Positions 52,407 through 60,542 of a stretch of 64,000 nucleotides of DNA are shown piece after piece. Source of the DNA: Geminicoccus roseus DSM 18922 (GTDB taxonomy: Bacteria; Pseudomonadota; Alphaproteobacteria; Geminicoccales; Geminicoccaceae); NCBI RefSeq assembly GCF_000427665.1, contig NZ_KE386572.1, positions 3,062,196 to 3,126,195 of the forward strand. Reading direction: 5' to 3'. The notes beneath the pieces are model-generated. The model did no database searches. It saw only the letters and a list, made by a program, of their open reading frames with translations, and was not told the DNA's origin. Position numbers and translations under genes: made by a program. Position 1 is the first letter of the stretch, and every line of letters begins with the position of its first letter.

Positions 52407-53354
52407 ATGTCGGTGGTCGCGGTGTTTCCGGGGCAGGGGTCGCAGGCGGTCGGAATGGGCGCCGGGCTGGCGCAGGCATCGGCAGCGGCGCGCGCCGTGT
52501 TCGCCGAGGTCGACGAGGCGCTGGGGGAGAGCCTCTCCAAGCTGATCTTTGAAGGGCCTGCGGAGACGCTGACGCTCACCGCCAACGCGCAGCCGGCGCT
52601 GATGGCGACGTCGCTCGCGGCGGTGCGCGCGCTGGAAGAGCGATTGGGCGGCAGGCTTGCCGACAGGATAGCGTTCGCGGCCGGGCACTCCCTGGGCGAG
52701 TACTCGGCGCTGGCCGCGACCGGGTCGATCGGCATCATGGATGCGGCGCGTATCCTGCGGCTGCGCGGGCAGGCGATGCAGGACGCGGTGCCGGCCGGCG
52801 AGGGCGCGATGGCGGCCGTGCTGGGGTTGGATCCGGACGCGGCGGCGGCGGTGGCCGTCGAGGCCGCGGCCGAGGGCGGCGTGTGCGAGCTCGCCAACGA
52901 CAATGCCGAGGGCCAGGCCGTCCTGTCGGGGAGCAAGGACGCGGTCGAGCGCGCCATGGCGATCGCCAAGGCCAAGGGTGCCAAGCGGGTCCTGCTCCTG
53001 CAGGTGAGCGCCCCGTTCCACTGCGCGTTGATGGCCCCCGCCGCCGAGCATCTCGGCAAGGCGTTCATCGACACGCGGTTCCTGGCGCCGGCCGTGCCGC
53101 TGATCGCGAACGTCACCGCACAGCCGGTCTCCGATCCGGACCTGCTACCGGATCTGCTGGTCCGCCAGGCCACCAGCCGGGTGCGCTGGCGCGAAAGCAT
53201 GGCGACCATGGCGCGCGAGGGAGCGACCACGGTCCTGGAACTCGGTGCCGGCAAGGTGCTGACCGGCCTGGCCAAGCGCGGGGTGCCGGGTGCCACCCTA
53301 CTGAACGTGGCCGAACCGGCCGATCTCGATGCGGCGGCGGCCGCGCTGTCCTGA
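52407..53354 (+). CDS. fabD: Malonyl-CoA:ACP transacylase FabD
   Basis: A 315-residue acyltransferase that loads malonyl groups on acyl carrier protein. The nucleophile is S95 in AAGHSLGEYSAL. The early motif VFPGQGSQ and the catalytic His in SAPFHCALM are present, and the QPALMATS region is intact. First gene of the fabD-fabG-acpP-fabF-mltG run, with fabG 11 bp downstream. Confidence 0.97.
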   Translation: MSVVAVFPGQGSQAVGMGAGLAQASAAARAVFAEVDEALGESLSKLIFEGPAETLTLTANAQPALMATSLAAVRALEERLGGRLADRIAFAAGHSLGEYSALAATGSIGIMDAARILRLRGQAMQDAVPAGEGAMAAVLGLDPDAAAAVAVEAAAEGGVCELANDNAEGQAVLSGSKDAVERAMAIAKAKGAKRVLLLQVSAPFHCALMAPAAEHLGKAFIDTRFLAPAVPLIANVTAQPVSDPDLLPDLLVRQATSRVRWRESMATMAREGATTVLELGAGKVLTGLAKRGVPGATLLNVAEPADLDAAAAALS

Positions 53355-53358
53355 GGAG
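53353..53358 (+). promoter_or_regulatory. Ribosome binding site that decides the fabG start
   Basis: GAGGAG lies 7 bases before the ATG at 53366, but only one base before the in-frame ATG at 53360. The second ATG is therefore the likely start. The site overlaps the fabD stop codon. Confidence 0.65.
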
Positions 53359-53365
53359 TATGCAG

Positions 53366-54100
53366 ATGTTCGATCTTTCGGGCCGGCGCGCCCTGGTGAC
53401 CGGCGCCACGGGCGGCATCGGCGAGGCGATCGCCCGGGCGCTGCACGCCCAGGGGGCGTCGCTGGTGGTCACCGGCCGCCGCGGCGAGGTGCTGGACAAG
53501 CTGGCCGCCGATCTGGGCGAGCGGGTGACCTGCGTGGTCGCCGACCTGGGCGAGGCTGGCGCCACCGACGCGCTGATGAAGGCGGCCGAGGCGGACGGCG
53601 CGGTCGACATCCTGGTCAACAATGCCGGCATCACCCGCGACACGCTGGCGATGCGCATGAAGGACGATGACTGGTCGTCGGTCCTGGAGACCAATCTTTC
53701 GGCGGTGTTCCGGCTGTCGCGCGCCGGGATCAAGGGCATGATGAAGCGGCGCCATGGGCGGATCATCAACATCGGCTCGATCGTCGGCACCACCGGCAAT
53801 CCCGGCCAGGCCAATTATGCGGCGGCGAAGGCCGGCCTGGTCGGCATGACCAAGGCGCTGGCCGCGGAACTGGGCAGCCGCGGGATCACGGTGAACTGCG
53901 TGGCGCCTGGCTTCATCGACACGGCCATGACCCAGAAGCTGGACGAGAAGCAGAAGGAGGCGCTGCTCGGCAACATTCCCTCCGGCCGCCTGGGCGTCGG
54001 CGCCGATATCGCGGCGGCCGTGGTGTATCTCGCCAGCGACGAGGCGGCCTATGTGACGGGGCAGACGCTGCACGTGAACGGCGGGATGGCGATGATCTGA
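53366..54100 (+). CDS. fabG: 3-oxoacyl-ACP reductase FabG
   Basis: A 244-residue short-chain reductase for the NADPH-dependent step of fatty-acid elongation. The cofactor loop is TGATGGIGEAIA, NNAG is at ILVNNAGITRD, and the catalytic Ser-Tyr-Lys are in INIGSIVGTTGNPGQANYAAAKAG, read as separate segments. Length and C-terminus (GGMAMI) are typical. acpP follows after 195 bp. Confidence 0.97.
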   Translation: MFDLSGRRALVTGATGGIGEAIARALHAQGASLVVTGRRGEVLDKLAADLGERVTCVVADLGEAGATDALMKAAEADGAVDILVNNAGITRDTLAMRMKDDDWSSVLETNLSAVFRLSRAGIKGMMKRRHGRIINIGSIVGTTGNPGQANYAAAKAGLVGMTKALAAELGSRGITVNCVAPGFIDTAMTQKLDEKQKEALLGNIPSGRLGVGADIAAAVVYLASDEAAYVTGQTLHVNGGMAMI

Positions 54101-54295
54101 GCAACTGTGCTCTTGCCACCACCAAAGTCCGGTACGATCTCGCACCAGAGCGGGATCGTCGACCGGCCGAACGCTGGTCAACGATCAAGCCTTCGTGTAG
54201 GAAGCCCGCCACGCCCGGGGGTAGGTCGGTAGTGTCGCATGCAGCGTGCGCCGGTTTCGGGTGTTCCATCAGTCCAGGGTCGAGGACAGTTTCCG

Positions 54296-54529
54296 ATGAG
54301 CGATATCGCTGAGCGCGTTAAGAAGATCGTCGTCGAGCATCTCGGTGTCGACGAAGCGAAGGTGCAGGAGAATGCGAGCTTCGTGGACGATCTGGGCGCC
54401 GACAGCCTCGATACCGTCGAGCTGGTGATGGCCTTCGAGGAGGAGTTCGGGGTCGAGATCCCGGATGACGCCGCGGAGAAGATCCTCACCGTCAAGGACG
54501 CCATTGATTTCATCAAGGCCAACAGCTGA
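54296..54529 (+). CDS. acpP: Acyl carrier protein
   Basis: A 77-residue acidic four-helix protein. The phosphopantetheine attachment site is S37 in [15 protein letters not shown]. It carries growing acyl chains for FabD, FabG and FabF made by the same cluster. GAGGA lies about 10 bases before the ATG. The 195-bp gap upstream may hold an extra promoter, as ACP is needed in excess. Confidence 0.98.
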   Translation: MSDIAERVKKIVVEHLGVDEAKVQENASFVDDLGADSLDTVELVMAFEEEFGVEIPDDAAEKILTVKDAIDFIKANS

Positions 54530-54577
54530 GCCTGTGCAGGCCCAAGCTTCTATCTCGGTAACGTTGGAACGGTCGTC

Positions 54578-55840
54578 ATGAGGCGAGTTGTCGTAACCGG
54601 CTTGGGGATGGTCACCCCGCTGGGTACGGGTGTCGAGACCACCTGGAACAGACTCGTCGCCGGGGAATCCGGGCTTCGTCGGATCGATCGCTTCGACGTA
54701 TCCGATCTTCCGGCGAAGGTCGCGGGCCTGGTTCCGCCGGACGGCGAGCCGGGCGGCTTCCGGGCGACCGACTTCATCGAGGCCAAGGAACTTCGGCGGA
54801 ACGATCACTTCATCGTCCTGGGGATGGCTGCTGCTGCCGAGGCGATCCTCGACAGCGGGTTTCCGCGCGAGACCGACGAGCAGAAGAACCGGGCCGGCGT
54901 CCTGATCGGCTCGGGCATCGGGGGGCTGAACGCCATCGCCGAGAGCGCCCTGATCCTGGAGAAGCAGGGTCCGCGGCGCATCAGCCCGTTCTTCATCCCG
55001 AGCGCCCTGATCAACCTTGCCGGCGGCCAGGTCTCGATCAAGTTCGGGCTGCGCGGGCCCAACCATTCGGTGGTCACCGCCTGCTCGACCGGCGCCCATG
55101 CCATCGGTGATGCGTCCCGGTTCATCCGGGCCGGCGATGCCGACGTCATGGTGGCCGGTGGAACCGAGGCGGCGGTCAGCCGGCTGGGGATCGCCGGGTT
55201 CGCGGCGGCGCGCGCCCTCTCGACTGCCTACAACGACTCGCCGGAGAAGGCCTCGCGTCCATGGGACAAGGGGCGCGACGGGTTCGTGATGGCCGAAGGG
55301 GCGGGCGTGGTCGTGCTCGAGGAATACGAGCATGCGAAGGCGCGCGGCGCCAAGATCTATGCCGAGATCAAGGGCTATGGCCTGTCCGGTGACGCCTACC
55401 ATGTGACGGCGCCGATGCCGGATGGTGACGGCGGCTTCCGGTCGATGTCGGCGGCCCTGCGCAATGCCGGCCTCACGCCGGACGACATCGACTACGTGAA
55501 CGCGCACGGCACCAGCACCCCACTGGGCGACGAGATCGAGCTCGGCGCGGTCAAGCGCCTGTTCGGCGACGCGGCCGGTAGGATCTCGATGTCGTCGACC
55601 AAGTCGGCGGTCGGTCACCTGCTGGGTGCGGCGGGGTCGGTCGAGGCGATCTTCTCGATCCTGGCGCTTCGCCACGGCATCGCCCCGCCGACGCTCAACC
55701 TGGAGAACCCGGAGGAAGCCGCCCAGGGCGTCGACCTGGTGCCGCTGAAGGCCCGGGAGAGGCGCATCCGCAACGCGCTTTCCAACAGCTTCGGGTTTGG
55801 CGGCACCAACGCCTCGCTGATCATCGGCACGCCGGACTGA
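54578..55840 (+). CDS. fabF: 3-oxoacyl-ACP synthase II FabF
   Basis: A 420-residue condensing enzyme with the Cys-His-His triad: C169 (VTACSTGAHAIG), a His in NAHGTSTPLGD, and a His in KSAVGHLLGAAG. The C-terminal SNSFGFGGTNASL loop is present. It elongates acyl-ACP with malonyl-ACP. It lies 48 bp after acpP and one base before mltG. Confidence 0.97.
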   Translation: MRRVVVTGLGMVTPLGTGVETTWNRLVAGESGLRRIDRFDVSDLPAKVAGLVPPDGEPGGFRATDFIEAKELRRNDHFIVLGMAAAAEAILDSGFPRETDEQKNRAGVLIGSGIGGLNAIAESALILEKQGPRRISPFFIPSALINLAGGQVSIKFGLRGPNHSVVTACSTGAHAIGDASRFIRAGDADVMVAGGTEAAVSRLGIAGFAAARALSTAYNDSPEKASRPWDKGRDGFVMAEGAGVVVLEEYEHAKARGAKIYAEIKGYGLSGDAYHVTAPMPDGDGGFRSMSAALRNAGLTPDDIDYVNAHGTSTPLGDEIELGAVKRLFGDAAGRISMSSTKSAVGHLLGAAGSVEAIFSILALRHGIAPPTLNLENPEEAAQGVDLVPLKARERRIRNALSNSFGFGGTNASLIIGTPD

Positions 55841-55841
55841 C

Positions 55842-56843
55842 GTGGCGATCTTGAGCCGAGGACGTGTCGTCCTGCTGAGCTTGGGACTGGCCCTGGCCAC
55901 TATCCTGGTGGTCGGGGCCTTTCTCGTTCATCGGCACCTCGAGACCTGGCTGGTCACGCCCGGTCCCCTGGCCCAGGATACCGAGCTGGTGATCCCTCGC
56001 GGCGCGGGACTGGCCGGTATCGCGGGCCGCCTGCAGGACGCGGGCGTGATCGACGATGCCCTGCGCCTTCGCGTGGCGACCCGCTTGTCGGGGCAGGACC
56101 GTGTCCTGCAGGCCGGCGAGTACCGGTTCCCGGCGCAGGTGACCCCGGCGGCGGCGCTGGCGATGATCGAGGCGGGCGACCGGATCCTCCACCGGATCAC
56201 CGTGCCCGAGGGCCACACCATCCGCGAGGTGTGGGCGCTGCTCGAGCAGGACAACCGGCTGGACGGCGACATGCCGCCGATGCCGCCGGAGGGCGGCGTC
56301 CTGCCGGAAACCTATTTCTTCGAGCGGGGCGAGCAGCGCGCGGCGGTGGCGAAGCGGATGGAAGCCGCCATGCGGCAGGCACTGGAGGAGATCTGGGCCG
56401 AGCGCCAGGAGGACCTGCCCTTCGACACGCTGGAAGAGGCGGTGACGCTGGCATCGATCGTGGAGAAGGAGACCGCGGTCGCGTCGGAGTATACGACGGT
56501 GGCCGGGGTCTATGTGAACCGGCTGCGCCTGGGCATGCCGCTGCAGGCCGACCCGACGGTGATCTATGCGCTCACCAAGGGCCAGTCGGAACTCGGGCGG
56601 GCGCTGACCCGCAAGGACCTGCAGGTCGACGACGACTACAACACCTACCAGCGCAAGGGTCTGCCGCCCGGGCCGATCGCACTGCCCGGCCGGGGTGCGC
56701 TGGAGGCGGCGGTCCGCCCGGCGGAAACGGACTACATTTACTTTGTGGCCGACGGCAGCGGCGGCCATGCGTTCGCCCGCACCCTGACGGAGCACAACGC
56801 CAACGTGCGCAACTGGCGGCGAGTGCAGCGGGCGGCGGACTAG
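55842..56843 (+). CDS. mltG: Endolytic murein transglycosylase MltG
   Basis: A 333-residue inner-membrane protein with an N-terminal helix (about residues 9-30), a LysM-like region and the YceG catalytic domain. The active-site glutamates are in LASIVEKET (208/210), with GVYVNRLRLGMPLQADPTVIYAL and YNTYQRKGLPPGPIA as family signatures. It cuts nascent peptidoglycan and sets strand length. The GTG start abuts fabF; fabF-mltG is a common pairing. Confidence 0.95.
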   Translation: MAILSRGRVVLLSLGLALATILVVGAFLVHRHLETWLVTPGPLAQDTELVIPRGAGLAGIAGRLQDAGVIDDALRLRVATRLSGQDRVLQAGEYRFPAQVTPAAALAMIEAGDRILHRITVPEGHTIREVWALLEQDNRLDGDMPPMPPEGGVLPETYFFERGEQRAAVAKRMEAAMRQALEEIWAERQEDLPFDTLEEAVTLASIVEKETAVASEYTTVAGVYVNRLRLGMPLQADPTVIYALTKGQSELGRALTRKDLQVDDDYNTYQRKGLPPGPIALPGRGALEAAVRPAETDYIYFVADGSGGHAFARTLTEHNANVRNWRRVQRAAD

Positions 56844-56844
56844 C

Positions 56845-57576
56845 TCACTCCTTGGGCGTCTGCCGCATCAGGATCGCATTGCGCAGCGCCGCCGGCAGGC
56901 TGCCGGTCAGCCGTGCCAGCAAGTAGGTCGGCAGCGGGAACGCGATCCGCGCCCGCCTCGCCTCCAGCCCGGCATCGATGATCCGGGCGGCCCGCTCCGC
57001 ATCCATCAGGAACGGCATCTTGAATCGGTTCACCCGGGTGAGCGGCGTGTCCACGAAGCCTGGGCAGACGACGCTCAGGGCAACTCCATCCAAAGCCAGC
57101 CGGGGCCGCAGGCCCTCGCCGTAGCGGCGCACCGCCACCTTGCTGGCCGCATAGGCTGGCCCGGTGGGCGAGGCCATGAACGAGGCCAGCGACGACACCA
57201 GCACCACATGGCCTTTCCGGCGGGCCCGCATGCGCGGCAGCAGCGGCTCGACCGTCGCGATCTTGCCGACGGCGTTCACCGCCATGATGTCGGAGGCCCG
57301 CACGCCCGGATTGCCGGCGATGCCGGCATTCGCCACCACCATGTCCACGGCCAGCCAGTCGTCCCGCTCCTCGACCCAGCGGCGGACCGCCTCCGTGTCG
57401 CGGATGTCCAGCTGGATGAGGTCGACCTCGGCACCCTTGGCGCGCGCCTGCCCGGCGACCTGGGAAAGCCGATCCTGGTCACGCCCCTGCAGGGAGAGAA
57501 GCGTGCCGGGACGTGCCCATCTCGACACGAGGGCGCTACCGATGCCGCTGGAGGCGCCGGTGATCAGGCGATGCAT
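56845..57576 (-). CDS. Short-chain dehydrogenase/reductase
   Basis: A 243-residue SDR: cofactor loop TGASSGIGSAL at the N-terminus, NAG motif VVANAGIAG, and catalytic Ser, Tyr and Lys in LVSSLASFMASPTGPAYAASK, read in two parts. The C-terminal 30 residues (FPLPTYLLARLTGSLPAALR) are amphipathic and could touch the membrane. The substrate is unknown. It is convergent with mltG (one base apart) and divergent from gmk. Confidence 0.88.
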   Translation of the reverse strand: MHRLITGASSGIGSALVSRWARPGTLLSLQGRDQDRLSQVAGQARAKGAEVDLIQLDIRDTEAVRRWVEERDDWLAVDMVVANAGIAGNPGVRASDIMAVNAVGKIATVEPLLPRMRARRKGHVVLVSSLASFMASPTGPAYAASKVAVRRYGEGLRPRLALDGVALSVVCPGFVDTPLTRVNRFKMPFLMDAERAARIIDAGLEARRARIAFPLPTYLLARLTGSLPAALRNAILMRQTPKE

Positions 57577-57649
57577 GGTCGCTTTTCCTTGGATGAGCCC
57601 GGACCTGCCGGTAGACCTCGCGGCGCTGAACTACCGAAGAGCAAGCTTC

Positions 57650-58309
57650 ATGACCACGACTGCCGCACCCGTGATCCGTCGTCGCGGCGTCATGCTGGTC
57701 GTTTCCTCCCCATCGGGTGCCGGCAAGACCACCCTGACTCGCACCTTGCTGGAGCGCGACCCCGACGTCTCCCTGTCGATCTCGGTGACGACCCGCCCGG
57801 CCCGTCCCGGCGAGATCGACGGGGTGCACTATCATTTCGTGAGCAAGGAGCAGTTCCAGAAGATGGCGGAGCAGGGTGAACTGCTCGAGCACGCTCATGT
57901 CTACGGCTACAGCTACGGGACGCCCCGTCCGGCCGTGGAGGCCGCGCTGGCATCCGGCAAGGACGTCCTGTTCGACATCGACTGGCAGGGCGCCCAGCAG
58001 CTGCGGCTGGCCGCCGAGCAGGACCTGGTCGGCATCTTCATCCTACCACCGACCATGGAGGAGCTGGAGCGGCGGCTGCGCTCGCGGGCGCAGGACCCCG
58101 AGGAGGTGGTGCGGCACCGCCTGGCGCAGGTCACCAACGACGTCACCCACTGGGCCGAATACGACTACGTGCTGGTGAACCACGACCTGGAGACCAGCAT
58201 GCGGGCGCTGACCGGGATCCTGATCGCCGAGCGGCTCAAGCGCCGGCGCAACCTGGGCCTGGCCGAGTTCGTGGAGCGCTTCCGCCACCACCCGGACGAC
58301 CTGGCCTAG
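57650..58309 (+). CDS. gmk: Guanylate kinase
   Basis: A 219-residue kinase (GMP to GDP). The P-loop is SSPSGAGKTTL, and the GMP-binding segments are SVTTRPARPGEIDGVHYHFV and EHAHVYGYSYGTPR, all intact. The ATG at 57650 gives the usual length; the frame is open far upstream but enters the SDR gene on the other strand. Its end overlaps the rsmA end by 4 bp. Confidence 0.96.
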   Translation: MTTTAAPVIRRRGVMLVVSSPSGAGKTTLTRTLLERDPDVSLSISVTTRPARPGEIDGVHYHFVSKEQFQKMAEQGELLEHAHVYGYSYGTPRPAVEAALASGKDVLFDIDWQGAQQLRLAAEQDLVGIFILPPTMEELERRLRSRAQDPEEVVRHRLAQVTNDVTHWAEYDYVLVNHDLETSMRALTGILIAERLKRRRNLGLAEFVERFRHHPDDLA

Positions 58310-59130
58310 GCGCCGTCCAGAGCGTTCGAGATCCGGGCGAAGTCGGCAAGGCCGAGGGTCTCGGCCCGCCGGGTCGGGTCGATGCCGATGCCGTCCAGCA
58401 GCGCCACCGGATCCGGTGTGATCGGCTTCAGGCTCTGGCGCAGCATCTTGCGCCGCTGGCCGAACGCTGCCGCCAGGACCGTGGACAGGCGCCGCTCGCT
58501 GCACGGGTGCTCCGGCGCGCTGCGCGGCGTCAGGCGGACCACGGCCGATTCCACTTCAGGCGGCGGACTGAACGCGCCCTTCGGCAGCTTGAACAGATAC
58601 TCGACCCGGCAACTCCACTGGGTCATCGCCGCCAGCCGGCCCCAGCCGTCGCTTCCGGGCGGGGCTGCCAGCCGTTCCGCGACCTCCTTCTGGAACATCA
58701 GGACCAGCCGGTCGAACCGGTGGCGCTGCGCCAGGAGGTGGAAGAGCAGCGGCGTGGAAATGTTGTAGGGCAGGTTGGCGATCACGCTGATCGGGCCGTC
58801 GGTCTCCAGGGACGCGGCATCGAAGCCGAGCGCATCGCCCGGCACCACCGTCAGCCGGCCCTCCGCCGCCTCCACCAGCGGCGCCAGCGCCTCGATCCAG
58901 CGCGGGTCGCGCTCCACCGCGTACAGATGCGCGGCACCGGCCTGCAGGATCGCCCCGGTCAGCCCGCCGGGACCCGGCCCGATCTCCAGGACCGTTCGGC
59001 CGTCCAGCCCGCCGGCTGACGCGACGATCCGGTCCAGGATCGACGGATCCAGGAGGAAATGCTGCCCCAGGCGCTTGTCGGCCCGGTGGCCGGACCGCCG
59101 GAGGATCTCGGCCGGACCGGGAAGCTTCAT
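58306..59130 (-). CDS. rsmA: 16S rRNA dimethyladenosine transferase RsmA (KsgA)
   Basis: A 274-residue methyltransferase that dimethylates the two adenines in the 3' hairpin of 16S rRNA. Motif I is VLEIGPGPGGLTGAIL, the catalytic motif IV is NLPYNIST, and the N-terminus KRLGQHFLLD is typical. Its start overlaps the surA stop by 4 bp. In many proteobacteria pdxA lies between these genes; it is missing here. Confidence 0.96.
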   Translation of the reverse strand: MKLPGPAEILRRSGHRADKRLGQHFLLDPSILDRIVASAGGLDGRTVLEIGPGPGGLTGAILQAGAAHLYAVERDPRWIEALAPLVEAAEGRLTVVPGDALGFDAASLETDGPISVIANLPYNISTPLLFHLLAQRHRFDRLVLMFQKEVAERLAAPPGSDGWGRLAAMTQWSCRVEYLFKLPKGAFSPPPEVESAVVRLTPRSAPEHPCSERRLSTVLAAAFGQRRKMLRQSLKPITPDPVALLDGIGIDPTRRAETLGLADFARISNALDGA

Positions 59131-60506
59131 ACCCGCAGGTCGATATAGGCTTCCCGGCGCAGGTCACGCAGGTAGCGTTCGGCCAGACGGTCGAGCTGCT
59201 GCGCCTCCAGGCGGCTCTGGACCGCGTCCCGCTCCATCGAGGGCAAAGGCGGCGGCGGTGGGGTTGGCTGGGTCTGGCGCGGCGGCTCCGCGGCACGGGC
59301 AGGCCGGCCGCCGACCCGCTGGCACACCATGATCAGCTGGATGCCGGCAGGACCCGTCAGGGGCGGGCTCAGCCGGTTGTCGGGCAGGTTGGTGACCAGC
59401 TGGCGCAGCACTTCGGGCAGGTCCGCGACGTCCAGCCAGCCGAGATCCCCGCCGAAATCGCCGCCCGACCTGGCCGCCTCGCGCTGCAGCGCGTCGCAGG
59501 AGCCGAAGCGACCGCGATAGTCCTCGGCCTGGGCCAGCAGCTCCTGCCTCTCGGCCTCGGAGGTGCCCTCCGGGACCGGGATGACGAACTGGGCAAGGCG
59601 TACCTGCTTGGGCGGCACGGCCGGCTGGGCGGGGGCGGGAGGCGGGGGCGGCGGCGGCGCTTCGACCTCGGCGTTCTCGCCGGCGGCGCGGCGGGCGCGC
59701 AGCATGAACAGCTGCCAGCCGGCATTGGTGCGCACCGGCCCGGCCATCTGGCCGACATCCGTGGTCGCCAGCACGGTACGGGTCTCCTCGGGCAGGGACG
59801 AAGGCTGGACCCAGCCCAGATCCCCGCCGAGCTGGGCGCTGGACGATCCGGAGAATTCCCGCGCCAGGGCAGGGAAGGATGCGCCCCGGCGGATCGCCTG
59901 GGCCAGTTCCTCGGCGTCCTGGCTCACCTGGTCGTCCTGCTCAGGGGTCGATACCGGCAGGGTGATCTCGGCCAGGAGCCATTGCGGCTCGGTGCGGGCG
60001 CGCTCGGCCTCGCGGATCGCGAGGTCGACCTGGTCCGGGCCCACCCGGATGCGGGGGCGGAGCTGGCGGTTGACCACCTTGGCCCACATGATCTGGATCT
60101 CGACCTGGCGCTTGAGCGCCAGGAGGTCGGATCCCTGCTGGCGCAGGAACTCGTCGAGCTGATCCATGCTCATGCTGTTGCGCTCGGCAATGTTGCCCAG
60201 CGTCTGCTGCACCTCCTCCACCGAAGCAGTCAGGCCCAGCCGCTGCGCCTCCATACGCTGCAGGATCTCGTCGATATAGAGGCGAAGCACCTGCGGCGTG
60301 AGCCGGGCGCGGTTGTCCTGAGTGTTGGGGAGGCCGGACGACGCCAGAGCCAGGGAGACCCGGTCCTCCAGGTCGCCCGTGGAAATCACCTGGTCCTCGA
60401 CCACCGCCACGATCCGGCCGGCGGCGGCCGCATGTTCCGGCGCCGCGACCACCGAGAACGCGAGGGTGAGGGAGAGGAGGGCAGCGCGGGTGTAGTTTGC
60501 GATCAT
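59127..60506 (-). CDS. surA: Periplasmic chaperone / peptidyl-prolyl isomerase SurA
   Basis: A 459-residue exported protein with a signal peptide ending near HAAAAG. A SurA N-terminal chaperone domain (IVAVVEDQVISTGDLEDRV) is followed by a parvulin-like domain (LAREFSGSSSAQLGGDLGWV), a proline-rich insert, and a second parvulin-like domain (GGDFGGDLGWLDVADLP). The C-terminal 60 residues are Pro-rich and then helical. SurA escorts outer-membrane proteins such as LptD, encoded just upstream. Confidence 0.92.
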   Translation of the reverse strand: MIANYTRAALLSLTLAFSVVAAPEHAAAAGRIVAVVEDQVISTGDLEDRVSLALASSGLPNTQDNRARLTPQVLRLYIDEILQRMEAQRLGLTASVEEVQQTLGNIAERNSMSMDQLDEFLRQQGSDLLALKRQVEIQIMWAKVVNRQLRPRIRVGPDQVDLAIREAERARTEPQWLLAEITLPVSTPEQDDQVSQDAEELAQAIRRGASFPALAREFSGSSSAQLGGDLGWVQPSSLPEETRTVLATTDVGQMAGPVRTNAGWQLFMLRARRAAGENAEVEAPPPPPPPAPAQPAVPPKQVRLAQFVIPVPEGTSEAERQELLAQAEDYRGRFGSCDALQREAARSGGDFGGDLGWLDVADLPEVLRQLVTNLPDNRLSPPLTGPAGIQLIMVCQRVGGRPARAAEPPRQTQPTPPPPPLPSMERDAVQSRLEAQQLDRLAERYLRDLRREAYIDLRV

Positions 60507-60542
60507 GCCGTTTCGGTCACCGCCGGTTGCTCGGTTGCGGCA

